DNA from: Malania oleifera
Lineage: Eukaryota > Streptophyta > Magnoliopsida > Santalales > Ximeniaceae
Assembly (NCBI RefSeq): GCF_029873635.1
Contig: NC_080417.1
Coordinates: 32,290,214 to 32,354,213 of the forward strand
DNA length: 64,000 nt
Direction: 5' to 3'
This document shows positions 23,065 through 34,722 of this stretch, one piece after another (position 1 is the stretch's first letter; every line of letters begins with the position of its first letter). Made by a program: the position numbers and the translations under genes. Below the pieces are notes generated by a model. It had not been told where the DNA came from and made no database searches. It worked only from the letters and a program-made list of their open reading frames with translations.

Positions 23065-24800
23065 AACATGTACTATTAGCGACAATTTTAAAAAACCGTC
23101 ACTAATAATCCACCCTTTTGGGGGATCTTGAGTTGACTTATAAAGGTGAAGTTAGCGGATAATTTCTTCTCTATGAGACTGCCCACGTGCGAGTCCTCTG
23201 TACTTGGTAACCTATTGAGCTTTTTTCCCCGTCAACAAATGCATTATTAGTAATGATTGTAAAAACCATCACTAATATAAAACTACTAGTGATGGCCTTT
23301 CTCTCCAAGCATTCGACTTAAAAGGACATAGGTTGCTCATCCTTTTTTATCTTCAACTCATTTAGATTCTCATCTATGGTGTCAAGCACACTAGCGAGGT
23401 TTGCCAATATATCACCTGATATATATCTTGTTTTGCTTCTAGGGATAATTTCAGGAATTGTTTTCATCCGCCCACTGCTACAAAGATAGTCTCCTAATGA
23501 CTATGCTAAAATGTAGTCTTCTTCACGAGCAACCCACCCACTACTCTTGAGGTGCCTTTGTTAATCCTTTTCATATTCACATCTCCTTAATTTGATGTCT
23601 TGTGTAATTAGGTGTTCTAAAAGATGCCTCATTTATTTGGAACTAAAACTATCCTTATACACCAAAGATCTCCATACTACACACCGGATGTGGGATCCTT
23701 ACACAAAGGCCTTTTCTACTTTCACTCTTATAAGTTCATATAATAAGTCCCTGATGCTAAATTGTTAAATGAACTCCGTGAAAACTATCCACATTAGACA
23801 ATTCAAGAATGGTTGAAATACAAACATCACTTTCAAAAATATTTTAGCATGTAGTATATAACATACTCATTTTAGCACATGATTTATGGACTTTTGATTA
23901 TTTTGGAAAAATTCTATCAAAATTTCGGTAGCATGCCGTTTGTAAATAGAACATTTTCCCACAAAGACATACTCCAAAAACCTGGTTGTTATAGTAAGTA
24001 ATTCACATGAAACATGCAACAACCTAAAAAACATATACCAGCATGCAATACACAAGTCACTACATCAGCCATGCAGGTGGCATTCAGTTCAATTAGTGTG
24101 CATTTCTATCATCACCTATCAGCAAGCATTTCACAAAACTGCATACACCATGTAGTTGGCGTTCCAGACAAATATGCAATCCAGGACATTTAAGCAATTC
24201 ACTATAGTCCAATATAGTTCATGTCAAAATATAAACTATCCATCAAAGAGATATAATTATTTAATTGCAGTAAATTAAAAATTCAAGGGAATCAATATTC
24301 CTTGAGAGTAGATATTCACACTGATTTTTTTTAAAAAAAATTGAATAAAATTATGTGGCAATCACCAATACTAGGTCTGGGTCCAAACATAAATTCAGAT
24401 CCAAATACCCTAGACTTGAAGACCCAGGACCCAGGTCAACTTTAACATGGATCCATTGACCATTGACCCATTTCCCTTGTACTAGCCCAAGTCAATTAAT
24501 GGTTTACAAGATCGACCCATTCTCATATTAAGTCCGATTGAGCTCGGCCAACTTAACTAGGCTTAATTTAACCTAGCAAAAACCCAATTCCTAATAAGCT
24601 CAGGCTCCCAACCGACCAAGCCCAACTGCATTTAAGACCCAAGGCCCATTTTAATTTAACTATATCAGGCCAAATTGGGTTTTGAGTTAGTTCAACCCAA
24701 ACATAAACCAACAATTAAAATCCATATCTTAAGGCCCAATTAGGCTCAGTTAGCCAAAACCATATGGCCTAATTTCACTAATCCACATGGCCCAATTAGG

Positions 24801-24802
<2 letters not shown>

Positions 24803-24861
<59 letters not shown>

Positions 24862-24907
24862 GTATATATATATATATATATATATATCTCTGTCTCTCTG
24901 TCTCTCT
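24803..24907. repeat. (CT)n and (TA)n microsatellite
   Basis: (CT)n with one interruption runs from about 24803 to 24861, then (TA)n to about 24886, then short CT words. The open frame on the opposite strand (Arg/Glu and Tyr/Ile repeats) is an artefact. Confidence 0.9.
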
Positions 24908-25254
24908 ACTACTTAGTGCATCTGCCCAAACTGCTTTGTTCGCCATGTGTGTAATTTCAACTTCCTTTCATACTACCCAAACCTAAGAAAACTAGGAGAA
25001 GGAAAACAATAAAGAGAATCCAATCTAGAGCATTAATATAATCTTAAAACTCAAGATTATTATTTTGAAGAGAGGAACAAAACATTCAAAAAACAAAACA
25101 AAACAAAACAATTCTAACCAACAATAATAGCAACCCACAAACATGCTTTTTCTTAAATAAAATTTATTGCATCTTGTATACATAAAAAAAAAATCATATC
25201 TTTAAATCTAGAACAATGTTCACTTAATAGCTTCATTGTATTAATGAATCCTCC

Positions 25255-25505
25255 GTGGTATCTAGCAAGCACGCACGCACACAAAGACTCACACACTCTG
25301 AATCATGCACCACGCATGCACACACGCACACACGGATTCTAGGGTTTGCAGAAGAAGAAGAAGAAGAAGCGTCATGGAATCTGGCAAACACACACGTATA
25401 CACAGTCACACTTACTGAGACCCATGCACGTACACACAGAAAACTCACGGTTTACAGAAGAAGAAGAAGAAGAAGAAGAAGAAGAAGAAGAAGAAGAAGA
25501 AAATG
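25255..25505. repeat. Tandem duplication of about 110 bp ending in (GAA)n
   Basis: Two units, each a CA-rich stretch (CACACGCACACACGG, CACACACGTATACACAG), then GGTTTGCAGAAG / GGTTTACAGAAG, then (GAA)n. The first has about five GAA units and the second runs to about 25501 with about fifteen. Predicted Glu-rich and Arg-rich peptides here are repeat products. Confidence 0.85.
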
Positions 25506-26414
25506 AAGAGCAGTGCGTACTAGGCCAAGGAGCTTCCGCAAACATTGGCGAGCAATGGTGGCAGGAGGAGTTTCGGCGAAGAACGACGACAACTGCAACG
25601 GCGGGGGGAGGAGCTTTGGTGAGGAATGCAAGAAGGTAAAGGGGAGGAGGGAAATGATCAAGGGTGGCACAGAATTAGGGAAATTAGGATATTAACCAGA
25701 CTATGAGTGACTGCTTTAAAATCGTCACTAAAGCCTTAAAAACCGTCATCAATAGCCTGTTATTAGTGACGGTTTAAGAGAATCGTCACTAATAGTCTGT
25801 CATTTAAAATTAAATATATTGTACTAATTAGGGTGAGCATATAATTCGAGGAAACCTGAATTCATTGAATTAAGAGACCAATTTGGGTCAATTTGGTTCA
25901 ATCAATAAATAGGATTGATTCGATTCGGTTACGAACCAATTTTTCAATTCATTGGTTATCGGTTCGATTAATATAAATTTTCATTCAGTTACCCGAATTA
26001 ATATTAATTAATTACAAATTTAAATATAAATTTAAGCTACTTTGAAGTGTTTTGATAATTCCATATTTAGTCACTAATTTATATTTTATTAATTTTGTTA
26101 ATAAAATTAATAGATGAGCTGCTTAATTAATTAATTAAGCTGAATGATTAGTGACGGTTCTAAAAACCGTCACTAATATAAAGACTATCAGTGATGGTCT
26201 TTCTTCCTAGATAGTATAGGTCGTAGCAACAGTTCCTATCTATCCACTACTATGAAGATGGTCTCATATTACTAGCCCATCTGAATTGTAATCATTTTCA
26301 CGAGCAACCCACCCATGCATGCACTGACATGGTTGCTGCAGAATCTCATTACAGTTTAACTGCAGTCGATACCGACCTCGAATACCTGTGCTTATACTAC
26401 TTCTGGTAATCCAT

Positions 26415-27469
26415 ACATACGCCTGGTTCACTATCAATGACAGCTTCTTATTTTTTCGTCCACTATGTTAAGAACAATCCCAGTCCATGGCCAAACAAAT
26501 AAATCTTTCCTTCAAATTTGAAAAAGGATGCTTCTATTAGGAAAAGTGACATAATACCTCCAAGACTTGATTCATTACAGAAGCTAAAAATGAGTATTGC
26601 TTCTGTAAAACCTTTGCATGCACATTAACACTACAAAGTATGTCTCAAAGAAACTGGAAAAATCTACCGCACGCAAGTGATGAAAGTAGGACTTCCTAAT
26701 TGGAGGAAAAGCTATATAATATGACGTGTAAGGGCTCTGCGCGCAAGAAACCTAGGACATGCTCTTGTTGTTGTATTTTATCTTCAACTCCATCTAGATT
26801 CTCATTTTTGATGTCAAGCTTTGCGTACTAGACAATATCAACAACTCTTTTTAATTATCTGTCCATTGCGCGCTACGAAGATATATTTCTTAGCTTACTG
26901 GCCCTACTAAATTGTAATCATTTTAACGAGAAACCTACCCATATATGTATAGACATTTGAATAAAGTGCATTGTTTCTCTTTCGTGCATCTCACTCCTTT
27001 TACTTTACATGATGAACAATTTCAAAAGATCTCTCAAACTCTATTGCACTAAAATAATCAGTCTAATCATTATTGCATAACTTCACCACACCTTCCCTGG
27101 TCTCTACATGGTCATTCCAAAATGTATATATGAACTTGAAAAAGTTTAAATTTAAAGAATCTTTTCAACCAATATTCACTATCGATCAATGACAGCTCTT
27201 CCATTTTTTTTCGTCCACTATGTTAAGAACAATCCCAGTCCACATCTAGACATATAGATCTTTCCTTCAAATTTGAAAGAGGTTGTTACTTCTATTACGA
27301 AAAGGGAGAAACGATCTTCAGGACCTCATTCATTAAAAAAGCTAAAAATGAGTAATGCTTCCATGAAGCCTGATTTGCATAATACTACAAAGTCTATCAA
27401 CAAGAAATTGGAAAAATCTTTGATCCGCAGATGATGAAATTAATTGGGACTTTCTAATTGGGGGAAAAG

Positions 27470-27520
<51 letters not shown>

Positions 27521-27600
27521 GATGTGTAAGGGCTCTGGTCCCATTAAACATAGGACATGCTCATCTCGTTGTATTTTATTTCATCCATATTCTCATTTGT
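26415..27600. repeat. Direct duplication of about 450 bp with 745-bp spacing
   Basis: The segment at about 26430-26800 (CGTCCACTATGTTAAGAACA at about 26458, GCTAAAAATGAGTA at 26582, GGGCTCTG near 26730) recurs at about 27180-27590 in the same order (CGTCCACTATGTTAAGAACA at about 27212, GCTAAAAATGAGTA at 27340). The second copy has gained a (TA)n run at 27470-27516. A related third module, with TTATCTTCAACTC and CACGAGCAACCCACCC, is at 23360-23535. Confidence 0.75.
27470..27516. repeat. (TA)n microsatellite
   Basis: An uninterrupted (TA) run of about 46 bp inside the second copy of the 26.4/27.2 kb duplication; the first copy has only TATATAATATG at this place. Confidence 0.9.
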
Positions 27601-27769
27601 TGTGCATCTTGGCCACTTAATTAAGTGACCTAGAACACTAATGGGACTCGCATGGGTCTTTTTTCTAGCACGACAATCAATGTGATTCCTTGGTCATCTC
27701 TGTCTCTATAGGAAGGCCTAACTTTTAGGTTTGGATTATCTATAAGCTAATCTACTTGTTTTCCCGATC

Positions 27770-28433
27770 GAAAAATGTATTATTAGTGGAGGGACTAATA
27801 CAAGACTATTAGTGACAGTTAAATAAAATCATCACTAATAATAGGATATTAGTAACAGTTTACATAAACCGTCACTAATGAAGTTGACTTTTCCTAGTCA
27901 ACATATGCATTATTAGTCACGGTTTCAAAAACCATTACTAATACAAACCTATTAGTGACAGTTTGTATAAACCGTCACTAATAATATGCTTTTAGTGATA
28001 TTTTTTAACAAATAAATTTTTTATTTTTCAAATAAATGCATTATTAGTAATAGCTTATAAAAACGTGACTAATATGATTCTATTAGTGATGGTTGTTTAG
28101 CTGTCACTAATAAGTGGCTTTTAGTGACGCTTTCAAGTCGTCACTAATACCCTAAAAGATATTGCTAATATTTTCTTGGGATAGTTGCTGCGCGAAAAGT
28201 GGTTTCCCGCGATGGTTTGAGCGGGGAAAATATTTTTTAGTGACAATAGTATTAGTGATGGTTCCAATTTCATCACTAAAGGTGGCTTATTAGTGACGGT
28301 GGTCAAATTCATCACTAATACTTACACTAGTAGTGACAGTTTTTAAAAACCATCACTAATAAGGCATTTTTAGTTACGAAATTGAAACTATCACTAATAC
28401 TTTTGTCACTAAAAGCCAATTTTTTTGTAATGT
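27770..28433. repeat. Subterminal inverted-motif array of the CACTA-like element
   Basis: At least eight hairpin-like pairs of ATTAGTGACGGTTT and AAACCGTCACTAAT are spaced by short AT-rich loops. Three larger modules begin with a GCATTATTAGT- or GTATTATTAGT-like word at about 27775, 27905 and 28040, a period of about 130 bp. In En/Spm-type elements such repeats are the binding sites of the transposase near the ends. Confidence 0.75.
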
Positions 28434-28649
28434 CATGTTGATTGGATTCTTCCTTATTTGGTGTGAGTTTAAGTCTATTGCCTTGTTGGTGTGAAGTATC
28501 CTGATTTGTAGGATTTACTGATGTGTCTTCGTGGATGGAATTGATTGCAGGGAGAGCACCCCTTAACGGCACTCTAGTGATTGAGGTGAGATTGGTGGCT
28601 GCAGTGGAGAACTCACATGTGTTGCTAATACCCTCCCGCAAACCTTACT

Positions 28650-30500
28650 AGGGTTAGAGGCAAAGTTTGGTACGAATATAATGAAGTGACGACTTAGACA
28701 TTGGCTTTGTAAAGAGATCGGTGACCTGGTGAGTAGTTGAAACATGTTGAGTGATGAGTAGTCCTCGTGCAACGCGTTCACGAATGAAATGATAATACAA
28801 TTCAATATGTTTGGTATGAGCATGGAAAACAAGAATGACGGTCATGTAAAGTGCATTGAGATTGTCAGAGTAAAGTATGGGAGGTGACGGTAGTGTAATT
28901 TGAAGGTCTTGGAGGATAAAGGTGATCCAAGCGAGTTCAGCTATTGTGTTGGCCATGGCACAATACTCAGCCTCCATGCTTGAATGTGAAATGGTGTGTT
29001 GTTTCTTTGCACACCACGAGATGAGGTTCCCTCCAAGGAATGTACAGTAGCCTGTGGTTGATCGTCATTGTAGAACATCCTACCCAATTTGCATCTAAAA
29101 ATGCAACTAGATCAAGTGGAGTGTGTGAAGAAAAATGTAACCCCCATTCCAATTGATCCTTTGACATATCGCAAAATACTCGAACCATTTGTAAGTGTGT
29201 CAATGTGGGAGCATGCATCAATTGTGAGACATAATTAACATTAAAGAAAAGGTTGGTATGAGTGAGTGTGAGGTATTGTAAAGCACCAACAAGTCTCCAA
29301 TAGTAACTAGGGTCGTCTATGGGAATATCATTAAAGGTAAATTTAGTTTTAACTTCAAGCGGTGTACTCATGGGTTTACAATCAACCATATTGGAGCTTT
29401 CAAAAATAGTGAAGGCATAGCTTGATTAAGATAGATGAAGCCTATTAGGTGTTATGGTGATTTCCATGTCAAGGAAGTGATGAATATGCCCTAAGTCTTT
29501 CATCGCAAACTCATTACTTTGAATTTGAATGAAATTTGTAACAAGTGTTGGAGTAGATCCAATGAATAATATATCATCCATATAAAAAAGTAAAATTAAG
29601 GAGCCAAAATCAGGGTGAAAAACAAATAGGGAAGGGTCAGTCAGGTTACAGAAGAAATCATATTTAAGAAGAAAGGCACTAAATTGATCGAACCAAGCAC
29701 GGGGTGCTTGTTTTAATCTATAGAGTGCGTGTTGTAGTTTACAAACATATGTTGGATGGTGCAGATCTGCCATTCCTGATGGCTACTACATATATTGGTC
29801 TTCAAAATTTAAACCATGCAAGAAAGCATTTTTGACATCTAGTTGACGAATAGACCATTGTCAAATGAGTGCTATGGTCATAATCATGCATATAGTTTCA
29901 GGTTTGATGACAGGGGAAAAAGTTTCAGTCTAGTACACGCCATCAATTTGAAGGTGCCCTTTGGCAACCAAGCGTGCTTTAAATCAATATAATTAAGGTG
30001 CCATCGGGTTTGAGTTTTGATTTAAACACCCATTTGGAACCAATGGCATACATGTGAGGTGTGCGAGGAACAAGTGTCCAGGTCTTGTTTTGATGGAGGG
30101 TAGCAAGTTCCTCATTCATGGTTGTTGTCCAACTAAGGTGTGCTAGGGCCACTTTTATGTTGTAAGGTTCACGGGGTATGGTGGTCGAGGTGAGTGAAGT
30201 TAGGGCATACATTAGATTGTGTTTGACTATACCAAGTTTAGACCGAGTGACCATAGAGTGTGTTTGTGCTAAAAAGATAGGGTGTTGGTAAGATGATGCC
30301 AATGATTCAGACACGGGTTGTGGGACTATGGTGTGGGATGTTGCTGAGTTATCAGGTGGAAGTGATTCGTGGGGTAGTGATGTTTTTGGTGACGTTGTTC
30401 TATGAGGTAATGCAGGAGAAACATGTGCTAAATTGTCAGTGGTGGTAGGTGACACTCTGTTGTGAAAAGGCAAGGGTGGAGGGTCGGGTGACATGGAATG
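28650..30500 (-). pseudogene. Copia reverse transcriptase and RNase H remnant
   Basis: Visible motifs are KWVFKSKLKPDG (start of the RT domain), ALYRLKQAPRAW, the catalytic YMDDILFIG (YxDD box), MKDLGHIHHFL, and on the RNase H side HTKHIELYYHFIRE and TDLFTKPMSKSSLHY. This order and these words are standard for Copia pol. Upstream, a Pro/Ser-rich linker (30490-30250) precedes RT. Broken fossil. Confidence 0.85.
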
Positions 30501-30549
30501 TTGGGAGGGTGATGCTGTAGTATCTTGGGATGGCAGTAAGGGACTTAAT

Positions 30550-31950
30550 TATGGAGGTGTGGAAGGGCTATAGGTTGTGTCTCCAGGCGAGTGAGTGCTA
30601 TTATTAGGTAGCCAGGTGTTGAAGATATTTATCATGTGTGGTATTGTTATTGTCATGCAGGTGGTGTGTGTAGACTTATAGGGAAAAACCAGCTCATCAA
30701 AGATAACATGTCGGGAGATAAAAGTGTTTTTACTTGATGGATGAAAACGTTTGTAAGCCTTGTGTTGGTCGATGTAACCAAAAAAATGCAAAGAAGTGTT
30801 TTGGGATCAAACTTGTGGCGTCGTGTGTCCCAAGTGTAGGGAAAACACTTAGACCCAAAGGTTCGAAGTAAGGAGTAAACTAGATGGATTCTATGTAATG
30901 CAAAATATGGAGTTTCACAATTGAGGGCTGATAAGGGCAACTGATTCATTAGATAAACAGTGGTAGTGAAGACTTCTACCCATAAATATAAAGGTGCACC
31001 ATAATGAAATAACATTATCATACCTAGTTCTTTTATAGTCTTATGGAATCTCTCAACCATACCTATTTTCTTGGGCGTATATGGTGTTGATACTTGATGC
31101 ACAATGCCCATGGAAAAAAAAAAAAAATGAGTTGACAATTTGGAATTTATGAACTCACCATCTCCATTTGAATGAAAAAATTTTATTTGCTTGTTAAATT
31201 ATCTAGCTACATAATTTTCAAAGGCTATATATATATATACACTAAAAAAAATTAGATTTATGACGTAAAGGAATAATCCATGAATATTTAGAGAAATCAT
31301 CAACCAAACAATCATAATATCTAAATATTTTCAATAGAAAGAGTAGGAGTGGGTCCCCAGAAATCCCAATGAATTTTTTCAAAGGAACTAGTACTTGAAT
31401 GTTCTGAGCAAGAAAAAGGCAACCGACTAAGTTTTCCTAATTGACAACTATCACAAAGATGTTGTGGCTTTGTTGTCCCTACAACGTCAATTAATCCTTT
31501 ATTTTTTTAGCATTTGTAAAGCTAAAAATTGGGGATGGCCAAGGCGTCGATGCCAAACTCTTGCAGTGCTGGATTTGAATCGATGAAAGAAATATAACTC
31601 TAGTGAAGTTGGTAGGACATAATGATCACCCTTGCGTTTCACTGTCATCATTGATTGTCGAGTTTCCCTTTCCTTAATACAAAAATCAGCATTAGAAAAT
31701 TCACAATTAACAAGAGTTTCAGTGGTTAACTTAGTTACAGAAAGTAAGTTCTTTATTATGTTGGGAACTATAACACATCAAAGGTAAGGAAATTTTTTTT
31801 TTGTTTTAAATAAGAGTCTCCAATGGCAAGAATTGGCATTGAAGACCCATCTCCAATTAGTACTGAGTAAGAACCAAAGTATTTTTCGAGGTTAGTTAAC
31901 ATACCTGACTTACTTGTCATATGATTGGAAGCACCAGTGTCTATAGTCCA
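30550..31950 (-). pseudogene. Copia integrase remnant
   Basis: STPYTPKKIGMVERFHKTIKE is the conserved block around the third acidic residue of Copia integrases, followed by LWVEVFTTTVYLMNQLP and, further on, FGSKCFPY. N-terminal parts up to about 31950 are poorly readable. Broken fossil. Confidence 0.75.
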
Positions 31951-32044
31951 TTATGTGTCTGCAATGGTGTTGTCTAGCATTAATGCTGCAAGTGTTTGTG
32001 GAATGTCATCTTGAGAAACTGATTTCTTCGGTACTTACTAGCAT

Positions 32045-32086
32045 ATCTTTGCAATATGGCCCATCATGCCACAATATTGGCACTAT
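32045..32086 (-). pseudogene. CCHC zinc knuckle of Copia gag
   Basis: The minus strand encodes CQYCGMMGHIAKIC, a C-x2-C-x4-H-x4-C knuckle. The solo LTR at 32093 is inserted immediately next to it, which separates it from the rest of gag at 40.5-41.2 kb. Confidence 0.75.
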
Positions 32087-33028
32087 TGGTCATGTGATTT
32101 TAGGTGTAATCCCAAGAAGGAGGGTAAATTGGAGATTTTAAAATTTCTAGGTCAAACTAAAATCAAGATCAATATTCCCCAACCTAGAGTTGTTCTAATC
32201 CTAAAATTAATTCGACAGATATATGAATATTTACATAATTTATGCAAGTATCACTATTCTAGTGTTTCCCAATCAAACACAGTGTAATATTTAAGAACTC
32301 AAGCAGTTATATCAACAAAAGAATATAAGCATGCAAATATAGGAATGTAAAGAGAACAGGGAGAGAGTGACACAAGGGTTTTATCGAGGTTGGGCCAATA
32401 CTGCTTACGTCCCCGCCTCAAGCCAACTCACTTGAGAATTCCACTAAATGCTCACTTAATCGGGCGGAGCGACGCCGTTTACAAACTCTCCTTATGAGTC
32501 AGAGACTCCCTAACTCAATAGCCACAACCAATGCTCCTTGTAGGGGTAGAGTCTCCCTAGTTCATGTACTGGGCGGAACCAAATCAGTTCTCCTTACGAG
32601 GCGGAGTCACCTCAGCTCAATTACCAAGTTGAGCCAAACTAGTACACCTTACATGATGGTGACCTCCTCTTTAGGCCACGCCTGGAATATAAATAGAATA
32701 AAATGATTTTTGTATAAATAAAATGATTCTCCAATAAGCATATGTGTACAACAATAAAGCACTATAAACACTCTCAAATAATTTACAATTGAAGCTCTAT
32801 AGAGTATGTAATTTTTCTCTCAAAAGTATTTTTCAAATAAAGACTGAGAGTTTTGGATGGTGCCTTTCCTCAAGATTGACCTTGTATTAAACCAAAATAC
32901 AAGAGGCTTTTCAAGAAAAAAAATATATGAGTTGATATATTGCTCAAGCACTCTTGATTTACTCAAAGATCATCTCCACAAACAATTTTCAATGATGAAG
33001 CGTATAGGAGATTTTGATCTTTGAGGTT

Positions 33029-34722
33029 TGTTGGGAGTCCAAGCCCGGAGTATATAGTCTAGAGGGGGGTGAATAGAATATTTTTGCGGAATACGTATTT
33101 TTCTACAAAATAAAAACTCTTGGCAAGTTACAAGAAATTATATCGCAATATAAATATAAATCATGCACAAGATATAAAATAAAGAGAGCAAAGGAGAGAA
33201 AGAACAACACCGGTATTTTTACGTGGTTCGGCACCAAGCCTACATCCAAGCCTTAACACCAAGCCAAGGATTCCAAAATCCACTAAAGATACTCTTTCAC
33301 CGGTGGAGAAGCCTTACAACTCGAGAACAAATCCCTACACTTAGGAAGAAACCCCTACTGTGCTCACCATGAGCCTTCGCTTCGGTTCACAAAGAACCTT
33401 ACAACAATGGTTCACAAAGAACCTTACAAGAGATTGGAAATACAATTTAATGCTCCTTAAATGGGCCAATATGAAACACAACCAAATTCTCACTCTATTC
33501 TCTCAAGGAATGAATCTTACATGATAAGTGAGCAAGAGAGGATTGAGCACTTGTGAAGAAAAACTAAAATGCAAAGTGCAAAGTGCTTAGGTTTTGGATA
33601 AAATGATATTTTTAACAAATATGATTAACAATGCTCAAAACCATATTAGTACAAGTCTAAAAGCTTGTATTTATAGCCCAAGAACCTTAGGAGGCGTTAA
33701 CTAGCCGTTGGGGGGGAGAAAAAATATTTTATTTTACAAACTAGCCGTTTTCCGCCCGTTGAATTCGTCGACGAAATTCTCTAAATTTCATCGATGAGAT
33801 CCCTGAATCAGAAAAAGTCACCAAAATGAAAGTTGTGGAATTTTGTCTAAGCTTTCCAGGGACACTAAGATCATCCCACTTAAACTTTTCTAGAAAACTT
33901 TATGCCCAAAATACCATAAGGTATTCAGGACTCAAGACTGCACTACGGCAGTGACGATTACTTTGTTTTTCCTTGTCAAAAAGTATTTTAATGACTCAAA
34001 ACATTCTTGGAAAAAATTATATGAAATATATTAAGTCTAATGAAGATTAAAACTTGTCCAAATGAGTTTACTTTTGAATATAAGATATTTTAATTAATAA
34101 AACACGTTTGAAAACCCATTTTGATATCTTATATGCTTAGTATGTCCTTTTGTAAAAATACTTGACTTTATTTGAACCTTTAGAACATTAAACTTGTTTT
34201 AATACAATCGGGACTAAGTATAAAAATGTTCTTAAAACTAGGATGTTATAAACTTGTTCCTTTGAAAACATATTTGAGTTTTAGGATTCATTTGACAAAC
34301 TCTTATTTTAACTTAGAAAGCCATGAAAGGTAAGTTTGTGTTTACGTCTTTAGTGCAATCCTATAAACTCATATGTCCTAGTATGCTTATGCAATGGCTC
34401 AACTCTTACTCAAAAAATCATGCAAGACACACACCGCAAGAGTTATAATACGCACTCACTCACACAACCCTTATTATAATTAATTTATACACAATAAAAA
34501 CTCCGGGATGTGCTTTGGTGCTTCTGAGTCAATGTCCTTCCGATCTTTTCTATTTGATGTCTACTAGGTTCGATCTTTTCTTCTAATTTGGTACCTTTAT
34601 GTATCTGACACTATGTACCTATACTAGATAAGATCTGCAAGGATAGAAAATACTAGAAACAACAACTAGGTTAATATCATCAAAACATATAAGCCAAGAT
34701 AGTGTAGCTGACAGGGCTAACA
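33029..34722 (-). mobile_element. 3' LTR of the 33.0-39.3 kb element
   Basis: It starts TGTTGGGAGTCCAAGCCCGG and ends TAGCTGACAGGGCTAACA. A minus TATA box lies at 33668-33675; about 90 bp upstream of it is TCGTCGACGA (33765-33774) and then TTTCATCGATGAG. The segment at 33800-33960 is the stretch around AATGAAAGTTGTGG that is shared with the other SIRE-like LTRs. Confidence 0.9.

Larger units (their letters stand above)
23065..28433. mobile_element. CACTA (En/Spm)-like derivative; right terminus at about 28433
   Basis: Many inverted copies of the subterminal-type motif TTAGTGACGGTTT...AAACCGTCACTAA occur at 23070-23110, 23240-23300, 25700-25805, 26145-26200 and, densely, at 27770-28420. The right edge reads TTTTTTTGTAATG at 28421-28433, which on the minus strand is CATTACAAAAAAA, one change from the CACTA terminal CACTACAAAAAA. 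No transposase was recognised, and the left terminus was not found, so the left limit is only where the motif is first seen. The body has internal direct repeats and large microsatellites, so it looks like a non-autonomous or badly rearranged copy, possibly more than one. Confidence 0.6.

Noticed and set aside
24746-24946. Frame with Arg-Glu repeats
   Set aside because: It is a product of the (CT)n and (TA)n microsatellite.
25255-25670. Glu-rich, Arg-rich and Leu-rich frames
   Set aside because: They are products of the (GAA)n tract on both strands.
25829-26130. hAT-type MITE starting TAGGGTGAGCAT with repeated GGTTCGGTT-like words
   Set aside because: Only one possible terminus was seen; no matching right end or 8-bp duplication was found, so it was not listed as a feature.
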